Positions 1-6,607 of a DNA stretch of 9,606 bases are shown here, in pieces; position 1 is the stretch's first letter; the number at the start of each line of letters is the position of its first letter. The stretch is from DAOPZJ01 sp964587625 (GTDB taxonomy: Bacteria > Bacillota > Clostridia > Oscillospirales > JAKOTC01): the NCBI GenBank assembly GCA_964587625.1, contig CAZPLU010000052.1:1-9606 (forward strand), read 5' to 3'. The translations under genes and the position numbers were made by a program. A model generated the notes under the pieces. That model was not told where the DNA came from. It saw nothing but the letters and a program-made list of their open reading frames with translations, and did not search any database.

Positions 1-4
1 CTGC

Positions 5-65
5 AATTTTCATGCGTTAATTATTCGCTATGAAATTATCATGAATTAATAACAAGCATGAAATT
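5..65. repeat. Imperfect AT-rich inverted repeat upstream of the deacetylase promoter
   Basis: TTTCATGC (8-15) is matched by GCATGAAA (56-63). Inside these, GTTAATTATT (16-25) loosely matches AATTAATAAC further in. The repeat ends just before the -35 of the promoter at 72-100. It could be an operator, or the tail of a terminator for a gene outside the window; the sequence does not decide between them. Confidence 0.35.
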
Positions 66-71
66 CGAAGG

Positions 72-100
72 TTGTATTACGGAGCGGAAAGTGGTATAAT
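72..100 (+). promoter_or_regulatory. Extended -10 promoter of the deacetylase operon
   Basis: A perfect TATAAT lies at 95-100, preceded by TG at 92-93, which makes an extended -10 (TGGTATAAT). A weak -35 (TTGTAT, 72-77) sits 17 bp upstream. The extended -10 probably compensates for the poor -35. The predicted start near 107 leaves a leader of about 60 nt that contains a small hairpin (CGACAG/CTGTCG, 121-136). Confidence 0.7.
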
Positions 101-165
101 TTGTTCGCGTCGAAACGAGCCGACAGGGGCCTGTCGATCGGAGGCGCGGGAGGGGACACGGAGTT

Positions 166-1545
166 ATGGCAGCGATCAAGAGAACCGCCGGAAATCAATC
201 GAGACGACCTAAAAAACGGAGACGCGGCCCCTCTAAGGCGCTGTCGGCAGCGTTTGCCGCAGTGTTGATGATCGCGGCGGGCGGGACGCTCTGGTATATC
301 ACCCAAAACCGCCAGACGCTCGACGGCGTGCGGACGGCCGAGGTGATATACGCTACCGAGCAGGATATCACAGCGGTCAACACAAGAGAAAAACAGCGTT
401 ATTATTCGATTGAAACGCACATGCCCGAGGCGGCGGCGCAGGCGCTGTCCGGGATTTATGACGCGCATATTCAGGAATTTCGGGCGCAGCTGCAGGGCCT
501 TTTGGGTGATAAAGCGCTCAACCGCAAAGACCCCGCAAAGTTGACCGTCGGCTTCAGCGCCGAGACCTTCGAACAATATACAACCTATACGATACATACC
601 CAACAATATATTTCAGAGGGGAACAAGGCCAATAAAACCGAGGAGTACAGGGCGATTTTTGACGGCGGCAAGCAGCTTTCCACAGCGGAACTGTTCAAAA
701 GCGGGGTCAATTATGCGGCGGCGCTGTCGGATTTTGCCGACGTGGAGATTTCCGATTTTGACGGCAAGCTGGCTTTGACCGGCGGGGGACTGGCGGTGTA
801 CGCGGACAAAACCGCCGTGATCGATTATACGAAATTATATAAGCTGGTGGCGATCACGCTGCCCGAGCGGTACAAACCCGCAGAGCCGACACCGATTGAT
901 CCCCGTGTTGAAAAAGTGGTGGCGCTGACTTTCGACGACGGTCCGTACGGCCCCGTGACCGGGAAACTGCTCGACTTGTTGGATCGATACAACGCCAAAG
1001 CGACATTTTATGTGGTCGGCTATAAAGTGGATGATTACCCCGAGCTGGTGCGCGACATCGCGGCGCGGGGGCATGGCATCGGGATTCACTCGACCGACCA
1101 TAAATCACTGACCAAAATGACGGACGCGCAGATTATGTCGGACATATTCGGTCTGCGGGACAAGATCGAAAAGGTCTGCGGCGTGCGTCCGAATACCATG
1201 CGACCCGTCGGCGGCGCTGTCAACCAGCGCATCGCCGATTTGTTGAACATGCCGGTGATCATTTGGGACTGCGACCCCAACGACTGGAAATACCGCGATG
1301 CCGACAGGATATCCGAATATGTGCTCAACCATGTGAAAAGCGGGGATATCGTGTTGTCGCATGATCTGTATCAAACCACTTACGAGGCGTATGAAAAGAT
1401 CATCCCGGAATTGGCGGCGCAGGGTTATCGGTTTGTGACGGTCGAGGAATTGATCGGATATACAGACGGCGCGTATGCGGGTAAAATCATCAAGTATCGG
1501 GAATTGGTGAATGAGCTGCGGCAGGCGGGGGCGTTTGAACAGTGA
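166..1545 (+). CDS. Membrane-anchored PdaC-like polysaccharide (peptidoglycan) deacetylase
   Basis: A 459-residue protein with the layout of Bacillus subtilis PdaC. It has a short, very basic cytoplasmic tail (residues 1-24), one membrane anchor (about 25-46), an RsiV-like extracellular domain of DUF4163/DUF3298 type (about 70-235) and a NodB deacetylase domain (about 248-432). NodB motifs are readable: TFDDGP at 255-260 (catalytic D257, metal ligand D258), HSTDH at 308-312 (metal ligands H308 and H312), RPVGG at 346-350 in place of the usual RPPYG, WDCDPNDW at 367-374, and LSHD at 397-400 with H399. All key residues are present, so it is probably active. PdaC-type enzymes remove N-acetyl groups from wall glycan (MurNAc) and from chitooligosaccharides, outside the membrane; the substrate here is inferred. 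ATG 166 follows purine-rich CGGAG/GGGAGGGG sequences. It is the first gene of an operon with the zinc-ribbon gene 25 bp downstream. The RsiV-like domain could sense or bind a ligand. Confidence 0.88.
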   Translation: MAAIKRTAGNQSRRPKKRRRGPSKALSAAFAAVLMIAAGGTLWYITQNRQTLDGVRTAEVIYATEQDITAVNTREKQRYYSIETHMPEAAAQALSGIYDAHIQEFRAQLQGLLGDKALNRKDPAKLTVGFSAETFEQYTTYTIHTQQYISEGNKANKTEEYRAIFDGGKQLSTAELFKSGVNYAAALSDFADVEISDFDGKLALTGGGLAVYADKTAVIDYTKLYKLVAITLPERYKPAEPTPIDPRVEKVVALTFDDGPYGPVTGKLLDLLDRYNAKATFYVVGYKVDDYPELVRDIAARGHGIGIHSTDHKSLTKMTDAQIMSDIFGLRDKIEKVCGVRPNTMRPVGGAVNQRIADLLNMPVIIWDCDPNDWKYRDADRISEYVLNHVKSGDIVLSHDLYQTTYEAYEKIIPELAAQGYRFVTVEELIGYTDGAYAGKIIKYRELVNELRQAGAFEQ

Positions 1546-1570
1546 AAAATCAAGCGAAGGAGGATCAGCC

Positions 1571-2335
1571 ATGTATTGCTCGAAATGCGGAACACAGATT
1601 GACGACGGCGCGAAATTTTGCGGGAACTGCGGCGCGCAGATTTCAGCGCCGGCCGCTCCGGCACAGCAGCCGATTGATTCCGAGCAAGTCGCACAGCCGA
1701 CCTATCCCGCGCAACCCGCGCAGGTTGCACAGCCGATGCAACCGCAGTATGCGGGACTTGTGGGTTGGTCGGAAAATTACAGGCATCCGCTGGTATTGAA
1801 AAAATCCGAGTCGCAAAAAAAGTCCGCCGCGATTTTCGCGGCGGTGCTGATGGCCGTCTTTTTGATCGGGTTCACCGTCGCGGGATTCACCGTTGAAAAA
1901 ATGGAACCGGTCGAGGGTGCTCTCATCGGAGTCGGGCTGGCGCTGATGCTGCTGATCATTTATTTGGTGCGCGCGGCAAAAATGAAAAAACCGATTTGGG
2001 AGGGTACCGTGACCGATAAAAAGGCGGTGCGCAAAACCGAATCCGACAGCGACAACAACACCTCACGCGACTATATGCAATATACCGTCTATATCACCGG
2101 TGTCGACGGCGGCAAAAAAACAGTGCGCGCAAACGACAACCGGACTTGGTATGACTATTTGCAAATCGGTGAGCGGGTGCGGTTTCACCCGAGTTTGAGT
2201 ACCTATGAAAAATACGACAAATCCAAGGACGGCTATTTGTTTTGCAATGTCTGCGGCAAGCGGTGCGACATCGGCGAGGATTTCTGCCGGTTTTGCAAAA
2301 GCCCGCTGTTCAAGGGGGCGAACACGGGTTTTTAA
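1571..2335 (+). CDS. Membrane protein with zinc ribbons at both ends (unknown function)
   Basis: A 254-residue protein. The start is ATG 1571, which has AAGGAGG (1557-1563) 7 nt before it; an in-frame ATG at 1511 lies inside the deacetylase gene and lacks this site. In order: an N-terminal zinc ribbon (C3, C6, C17, C20), a Q/P/A-rich linker (about 25-62), two membrane segments (about 86-106 and 115-134), a beta-rich SH3/OB-like domain (about 142-212) reminiscent of DUF2500-type secreted domains, and a second zinc ribbon (C225, C228, C239, C242). With two membrane passes, both ribbons and the beta domain should lie on the same side, probably the cytoplasm. Similar zinc-ribbon proteins are widespread and uncharacterised in Clostridia. 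Its place directly behind a wall deacetylase suggests an envelope role, but that is inference only. No enzyme motif is visible. Confidence 0.82.
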   Translation: MYCSKCGTQIDDGAKFCGNCGAQISAPAAPAQQPIDSEQVAQPTYPAQPAQVAQPMQPQYAGLVGWSENYRHPLVLKKSESQKKSAAIFAAVLMAVFLIGFTVAGFTVEKMEPVEGALIGVGLALMLLIIYLVRAAKMKKPIWEGTVTDKKAVRKTESDSDNNTSRDYMQYTVYITGVDGGKKTVRANDNRTWYDYLQIGERVRFHPSLSTYEKYDKSKDGYLFCNVCGKRCDIGEDFCRFCKSPLFKGANTGF

Positions 2336-2464
2336 ACCCTTGAATGACGACATTTTGAGAACCGGAAAATGCCCGCGCGGCTCATTTGTCTAAAGTGCAA
2401 CAGGACGGCGCTTTTGTTTGGGTGCATTTCGGCGTTTTTTTATTTCGAAAAACAAGGGTTGCGC
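2336..2464 (+). other. Intergenic region with a possible weak terminator
   Basis: The gap holds a run of seven T at about 2435-2441 after GGCG, and some weak long-range complementarity (CCGGAAAATGC near 2361 with GCATTTCGG near 2424). No clean GC-rich hairpin abuts the T tract. A terminator for the preceding operon is plausible here but is not clearly formed. Confidence 0.3.
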
Positions 2465-2491
2465 TTGAAAAATTCACATTTTTGGTATAAT
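2465..2491 (+). promoter_or_regulatory. Promoter of gapA
   Basis: A perfect TATAAT (2486-2491) carries an extended TG (TGGTATAAT). A TTGAAA at 2465-2470 is 15 bp upstream; the overlapping hexamer at 2463 would give a 17-bp spacer. Predicted start near 2498. Confidence 0.8.
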
Positions 2492-2501
2492 ATGATTAAG
2501 G

Positions 2502-2522
2502 AATGCCGGAACGCCCGGCATT
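2502..2522 (+). promoter_or_regulatory. 5'-end stem-loop of the gapA mRNA
   Basis: AATGCCGG (2502-2509) and CCGGCATT (2515-2522) form a perfect 8-bp stem with a 5-nt loop. It would begin within about 5 nt of the predicted transcript start and end 13 nt before the ribosome site GGAGG (2536-2540). In Firmicutes, hairpins at the extreme 5' end can protect mRNA from 5'-dependent decay. That role is inferred here. Confidence 0.6.
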
Positions 2523-2547
2523 GGTAAAAATATTTGGAGGTTTTACG

Positions 2548-3561
2548 ATGGTAAGAGTAGCAATTAACGGATTCGGAAGAATCGGCCGCCTTGCGTTTCG
2601 ACAGATGTTCGGCGCGGCGGGATATGAAGTCGTCGCGATCAACGATCTCACCAGCCCCATAATGCTGGCGCACCTTTTGAAGTACGATACCTGCCAGGGC
2701 AGATACGCCCTCGGCGATAAGGTCACCGCGGGCGAGGACTCCATTACGGTCGACGGCAAGACCATTAAAATCTATGCGGAAAAAGACGCCGCGAATCTGC
2801 CGTGGGGCAAGCACGACGTCGACGTCGTGCTCGAATGCACCGGATTTTACACGACAAAAGAAAAGGCCTCGGCCCATATCAAGGCCGGCGCCAAAAAGGT
2901 CGTCATCTCGGCTCCGGCCGGAAACGACCTGCCGACCGTCGTCTTCGGCGTCAACGAGAGCGTCCTGACCAAGGACGACACGATCATCTCGGCGGCTTCG
3001 TGCACCACCAACTGCCTGGCCCCGATGGCCTACACATTGAATCAATACGCGCCCATCCTGAGCGGCATCATGACCACCGTCCACGCCTACACCGGCGACC
3101 AGATGGTCCTCGACGGCCCGCACCGCAAAGGCGATCTGCGCCGCTCCCGCGCCGCCGCGGAAAACATCATCCCCAACTCCACCGGCGCGGCCAAGGCGAT
3201 CGGCCTTGTCATCCCGGAACTGAACGGCAAGCTGATCGGCTCGGCACAGCGCGTCCCTGTTCCCACCGGTTCGACAACGATCCTCGTCGCCGTCGTCAAG
3301 GGCGGAAACATCACCAAAGAGGGCATCAACGCCGCGATGAAGGCCGCCTCCTCCGACTCCTTCGGCTACACCGAGGACGAGATCGTCTCGTCGGATACCA
3401 TCGGCATCACGGTCGGCTCGCTGTTCGACGCCACCCAGACCATGGTCGCCAAGATCGACGAAAACACCTGTCAGGTGCAGGTCGTGTCGTGGTATGACAA
3501 CGAGAATTCTTACACCAGCCAGATGGTCAGAACCATCAAGTATTTTTCGGAATTGAAATAA
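2548..3561 (+). CDS. gapA: Glyceraldehyde-3-phosphate dehydrogenase, type I, NAD-dependent
   Basis: A full-length 337-residue cytoplasmic glycolytic enzyme that oxidises glyceraldehyde-3-phosphate to 1,3-bisphosphoglycerate with NAD+. The Rossmann motif NGFGRIGR lies at 7-14. The IND at 31-33 gives the acidic residue that favours NAD over NADP. The catalytic signature SCTTNCLAP has C152, with its partner H179 in TTVHAYT. The substrate-binding STGAAKA and the C-terminal WYDNENSYTSQ are intact. The start is ATG 2548, 7 nt after GGAGG; an in-frame ATG at 2503 lies inside the leader hairpin and gives non-conserved residues. The gene is monocistronic, with its own promoter, 5' hairpin and terminator, and no pgk or tpiA follows. 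Its body is strongly enriched in C-ending codons (GCC, GTC, ATC, GAC) compared with neighbouring genes, as expected for very high expression. Confidence 0.97.
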   Translation: MVRVAINGFGRIGRLAFRQMFGAAGYEVVAINDLTSPIMLAHLLKYDTCQGRYALGDKVTAGEDSITVDGKTIKIYAEKDAANLPWGKHDVDVVLECTGFYTTKEKASAHIKAGAKKVVISAPAGNDLPTVVFGVNESVLTKDDTIISAASCTTNCLAPMAYTLNQYAPILSGIMTTVHAYTGDQMVLDGPHRKGDLRRSRAAAENIIPNSTGAAKAIGLVIPELNGKLIGSAQRVPVPTGSTTILVAVVKGGNITKEGINAAMKAASSDSFGYTEDEIVSSDTIGITVGSLFDATQTMVAKIDENTCQVQVVSWYDNENSYTSQMVRTIKYFSELK

Positions 3562-3578
3562 ACGGTTTAAATAATCGT

Positions 3579-3615
3579 AAAACGCGGGCGGGATAAAAAT
3601 CCCGCCCGCGTTTTT
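3579..3615 (+). terminator. Rho-independent terminator of gapA, possibly bidirectional
   Basis: CGCGGGCGGGAT (3583-3594) pairs perfectly with ATCCCGCCCGCG (3599-3610) around an AAAA loop and is followed by TTTTT (3611-3615). On the other strand the hairpin is followed by only four U, so it may also stop the convergent ATPase transcript less efficiently. Confidence 0.93.
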
Positions 3616-3622
3616 GGATATG

Positions 3623-3724
3623 TAGGGAACGGTCTTGACCGTTCCGTTACAAAGAATGATGTTCGGAATGATTTAAATTGCAAGCGGTTTTACCGCTTGC
3701 CGGAACGGTCGAGACCGTTCCCTA
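3623..3724. mobile_element. 102-bp palindromic MITE-like (BIME-like) element
   Basis: The two ends are inverted copies of a 24-bp sequence (3623-3646 and 3701-3724) that differ at one position. Each end is itself a hairpin: GGAACGGTC, a 2-nt spacer, GACCGTTCC (3626-3645 and 3702-3721). Between them is another hairpin, CAAGCGGT/ACCGCTTG (3681-3699). The ends read TAGGG...CCCTA, compatible with a TA target duplication as made by IS630/Tc1-type transposases, though no transposase is present. The right half is read as codons by the ATPase gene (stop at 3690-3692). It could equally be a REP-type dispersed repeat; its copy number elsewhere cannot be seen from this window. Confidence 0.7.
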
Positions 3725-6338
3725 TCGTACGTTGCACCAATTTCACGACTTCCACCAGCGGGATGATCGCGAAGGCGAGACCGAGGGCGATGGCGTATTC
3801 GGTGAGGGTGATGGTTGTGAAGCTGAAAACGGAGGACAGGAACGGGATATAGATGACCGCTGTGGTCAGCAGCAGCGCGAGCGCGGCGGCGCCCCAGAGC
3901 CAGAGGTTTCGGTTTTTGACCGTGAATATCGAGCCGCGGCGCGACCGCATATTGAACGAGTGGAAAATCTCGGCCATCGACAGGGTTAAAAACGCCATCG
4001 TCATGCCGTCCGGGCTGTCGGCGATCTCCCAGATACCCGATTCGATAAAATGTCCGATGAAGTAGGCGGCGAGCATCAGCCCCGCGACCAATACGCCTTG
4101 ATAAATCGTATCAAGCCCGACGCCGCCCGAAAAAATGCCCGCCCCCGCGTCGCGCGGTTTTTGCCGCATCGTATCGGCCTCGCCTTGCTCCATGCCCAAA
4201 GCCAGCGCCGGCAAGCTGTCTGTGATCAGGTTGATCCAGAGGATGTGGATGGGTTTGAGCAACGTGAACCCGAGCATGGTCGCGATAAAAATACCCACGA
4301 CCTCGCTGAGGTTGGACGAGAGCAAAAACTGGATGGCTTTGCGGATGTTGGCGTAGATTCTGCGCCCCTCTTCGACCGCGGCCACAATGGTGGCGAAGTT
4401 ATCGTCGGCCAATATCATGTCGGCGACGTTTTTGGTGACGTCGGTGCCCGTGACGCCCATGCCGACGCCGATGTCGGCGGATTTGAGCGCGGGGGCGTCG
4501 TTGACGCCGTCGCCGGTCATGGCCGTGATCATGCCCCTGCGCTTCCACGCGTTGACGATGCGCACCTTATGCTCGGGCTGGACGCGTGCATAGACGCGAT
4601 AACGATCGATATTTTTATACAGCTCCCCGTCGGACATGCCGTCGAGCGCCTGACCCAAAACGGCCTGCGAGGCGTCGGGCAGAATGCCGAGATCCTTTGC
4701 GATGGCGATCGCCGTGTCGATGTGGTCGCCCGTGATCATCACCACGTTGATCCCCGCGTCGCGGCATTTGTCTACGGCGGCTTTGACCTCGGGGCGGATC
4801 GGGTCGATCATGCCGCACAGGCCGAGGAAGATCAAATCGTTTTCGAGCGCTTCAGGGGTGAATTTTTCGGGCTTTTGGGGGAGGTCTTTGTAAGCCGCCG
4901 CGAGCACGCGCAGGGCGTTGTCGGCCATGTCTTTATTGGCGCGTCGAAGGTCGCTTTTATATGCGTCGGTGAGCGGAACGACGCCGTTTTCGGTCAAAAT
5001 TTTCGTGCAGCGCTTCAAAATCTCGTCGGGCGCGCCTTTGGTGTATTGGATCAGGCCGTTTTGGGCGGCATGAACCGTTGTCATCATCTTACGCATCGAG
5101 TCAAAGGGCGCTTCGCCGACGCGCGGCGCGGTCTTTTTGAGCTCGTTTTTATTCAGCGAGAGCGTGTGGGCATAGTTGACCAGCGCGCACTCGGTCGGCT
5201 CACCGATTGCGGTTTGCGCCTGTTCGTCGAATTCGGCATCGGTGCAAAGGCACATGGCGGCCGCGAGTTTTTCGGCGTCGGCGCCCTCGGATTTGACGAC
5301 TGTCATCTTGTTTTGGGTCAGCGTCCCGGTCTTGTCGGAGCAGATGACCTGCGTGCAGCCCAGCGTCTCGACGGCGGTCAGGCGGCGGATGACGGCGTTG
5401 TGCCTTGCCATCTTGGTCACGCCGATCGAGAGCACGATTGTGACCACGGCGGCAAGCCCCTCGGGGATGGCGGCGACCGCCAAGCTGACGGCGAGCATAA
5501 ACGTGCCGACGACGGCTTCGGAGGTGAATTCGCCCGCTTTGAAAATTCCGGCGGCGAAGATGATTGCGCAGATACCCAATACAAGCCAGGTTAAAACTTT
5601 GGAGAGTCCCGCGAGTTTGATTTGGAGCGGGGTCGCCTCCTCCTTGGCCTTGGTGAGCGCGTCGGCGATCTTGCCGACCTCGGTGTTCATGCCGGTGCCG
5701 CAGACCACCGCGACGCCGCGCCCATAGACCACAACGCTGCCCATATAGACCATGTTCCGGCGGTCGCCGAGGGAGACCTCGCGCTCGGCAAGCGCTTCGG
5801 CGATCTTTTCGGCGGGCACCGATTCTCCGGTCAAGGCGGCCTCCTCGATCTTCATCGAGGCGCATTCGAGAATGCGGGCGTCGGCGGGCACCGAATCACC
5901 GGCCTCGAGGCGGATGACGTCGCCCGGGACGAGGTCTTCGCTTTTGAGGACGGTCAATTTTCCGTCGCGCAATACCTTTGAGGTGGAGGCGGTCATGGTC
6001 TTGAGCGCCTCGATGGCCTGTTCGGCCTTGCTCTCCTGCACCACGCCGAGCACCGAGTTCAAAATAACGACGAATAAAATGATGAACACGTCGGCGAGGG
6101 ATTCACCTTCATAGACCGCCGTGACACCCGAAAGAGCGGCGGCGATCAACAAGACGATGATCATCGGGTTGGCAAGCTGTTTGACAAAACGGGCGAGCAG
6201 CCCCGTTTTTTTCGGTTCGGCGAGCTTGTTTTTGCCGTGCGTTTGCCGCCGTTGCTCGGCCTCGTTTGAAGCGAGACCGGAAAGCGTTGATTCGAGCGCG
6301 TCCAAGGCGCTCTTTTGATCCTGTTGATAGTACTCCAT
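3690..6338 (-). CDS. P2A-type cation-transporting ATPase (SERCA-like Ca2+/Mn2+ efflux pump)
   Basis: An 882-residue P-type ATPase of the plasma membrane. The start is the ATG at 6336-6338, preceded by AAGGAG 7 nt away; the open frame continues upstream to 6494 but runs through the riboswitch. Motifs: N-terminal cation-ATPase domain (1-75), actuator TGES (170-173), M4 PEGL (292-295), phosphorylation loop CSDKTGTLT (333-341, D335 phosphorylated), nucleotide-site KGAPD (434-438), hinge TGDGVNDAP (608-616), and C-terminal M5-M10. The residues equivalent to the SERCA calcium ligands all seem present: E293, N676, E679, N703, T706, D707 and E790. The pump would use ATP to export Ca2+ and/or Mn2+. 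The upstream yybP-ykoY riboswitch favours Mn2+, as for Lactococcus YoaB. The last 11 residues (from I872) are encoded by the palindromic element, so the native C-terminus appears to have been replaced. It is convergent with gapA. Confidence 0.95.
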   Translation of the reverse strand: MEYYQQDQKSALDALESTLSGLASNEAEQRRQTHGKNKLAEPKKTGLLARFVKQLANPMIIVLLIAAALSGVTAVYEGESLADVFIILFVVILNSVLGVVQESKAEQAIEALKTMTASTSKVLRDGKLTVLKSEDLVPGDVIRLEAGDSVPADARILECASMKIEEAALTGESVPAEKIAEALAEREVSLGDRRNMVYMGSVVVYGRGVAVVCGTGMNTEVGKIADALTKAKEEATPLQIKLAGLSKVLTWLVLGICAIIFAAGIFKAGEFTSEAVVGTFMLAVSLAVAAIPEGLAAVVTIVLSIGVTKMARHNAVIRRLTAVETLGCTQVICSDKTGTLTQNKMTVVKSEGADAEKLAAAMCLCTDAEFDEQAQTAIGEPTECALVNYAHTLSLNKNELKKTAPRVGEAPFDSMRKMMTTVHAAQNGLIQYTKGAPDEILKRCTKILTENGVVPLTDAYKSDLRRANKDMADNALRVLAAAYKDLPQKPEKFTPEALENDLIFLGLCGMIDPIRPEVKAAVDKCRDAGINVVMITGDHIDTAIAIAKDLGILPDASQAVLGQALDGMSDGELYKNIDRYRVYARVQPEHKVRIVNAWKRRGMITAMTGDGVNDAPALKSADIGVGMGVTGTDVTKNVADMILADDNFATIVAAVEEGRRIYANIRKAIQFLLSSNLSEVVGIFIATMLGFTLLKPIHILWINLITDSLPALALGMEQGEADTMRQKPRDAGAGIFSGGVGLDTIYQGVLVAGLMLAAYFIGHFIESGIWEIADSPDGMTMAFLTLSMAEIFHSFNMRSRRGSIFTVKNRNLWLWGAAALALLLTTAVIYIPFLSSVFSFTTITLTEYAIALGLAFAIIPLVEVVKLVQRTIGNGLDRSGKR

Positions 6339-6412
6339 CAAAACTCTCCTTCGGATAAACAAAAGACCCAAATACAAGTGCGCCGTCATCGGTACGGTCA
6401 ACAAATGTACAT

Positions 6413-6525
6413 GAGTCTCGTTATCGGCAACCGTATCTGCGGCTGCCATAGATATGCCAGACCGTAAACGGCCATGCGTGTTGACATATCGCACTCGCGT
6501 GCAAACTACTCCCTCAAGAGACCTC
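6413..6525 (-). ncRNA. yybP-ykoY manganese riboswitch controlling the ATPase
   Basis: Read on the minus strand, the leader has the yybP-ykoY layout. P1 is GGTCTC (6523-6518) with GAGACT (6419-6414). Next comes the conserved GGGAGTAG, then a small hairpin GCAC-GCGA-GTGC, a stem GATATG/CATATC enclosing GTCAACA and a GCCGT/ACGGT hairpin, then a stem GGCAGCCG/CGGTTGCC, and CGATAAC closing onto P1. The order of elements matches the Lactococcus lactis yoaB (P-type ATPase) riboswitch as I recall it. This family binds Mn2+ and switches expression on. About 74 nt separate the aptamer from the ATG and no clear terminator is visible there, so the mode of control (translation or termination) is unresolved. 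A leader hairpin (GGGTG/CACCC, 6535-6550) precedes the aptamer. Confidence 0.88.
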
Positions 6526-6559
6526 GGTTAAATCGGGTGCAAAAACACCCATGCCCCCG

Positions 6560-6588
6560 ATCATACTATATGCGATGCGCGTTGTCAA
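6560..6588 (-). promoter_or_regulatory. Promoter of the riboswitch-ATPase transcript
   Basis: On the minus strand a perfect TTGACA (6588-6583) is followed after exactly 17 bp by TATGAT (6565-6560). The predicted start is near 6553, about 28 nt before the riboswitch P1 stem. It lies just past the stop codon of the lipoprotein gene, so the ATPase is not dependent on read-through. Confidence 0.88.
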
Positions 6589-6607
6589 TAGTTTTACAAT
6601 CGTGTTG

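Noticed and set aside
46..606. 186-codon minus-strand frame over the start of the deacetylase gene
   Set aside because: It is antisense to the PdaC-like N-terminus, lacks recognisable domains and would have no promoter or ribosome site of its own.
2440..3123. 227-codon minus-strand frame and a 231-codon plus-strand frame (2802-3497) over gapA
   Set aside because: Both are shadows of the highly biased codons of gapA.
4050..5594. 514-codon open frame on the plus strand
   Set aside because: It is antisense to the conserved ATPase core motifs, rich in H, D, R and G as expected from a reversed GC-rich codon pattern, and has no ribosome site or recognisable domain.
6339..6494. N-terminal extension of the ATPase by 52 codons
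   Set aside because: It would translate through the riboswitch, has no ribosome site at 6494, and the family N-terminus begins at the methionine at 6338.
6535..6550. Hairpin GGGTG/CACCC as a terminator for the lipoprotein gene
   Set aside because: The stem is only 5 bp, the U run lies in the loop rather than after the stem, and it sits inside the riboswitch leader downstream of a strong promoter.
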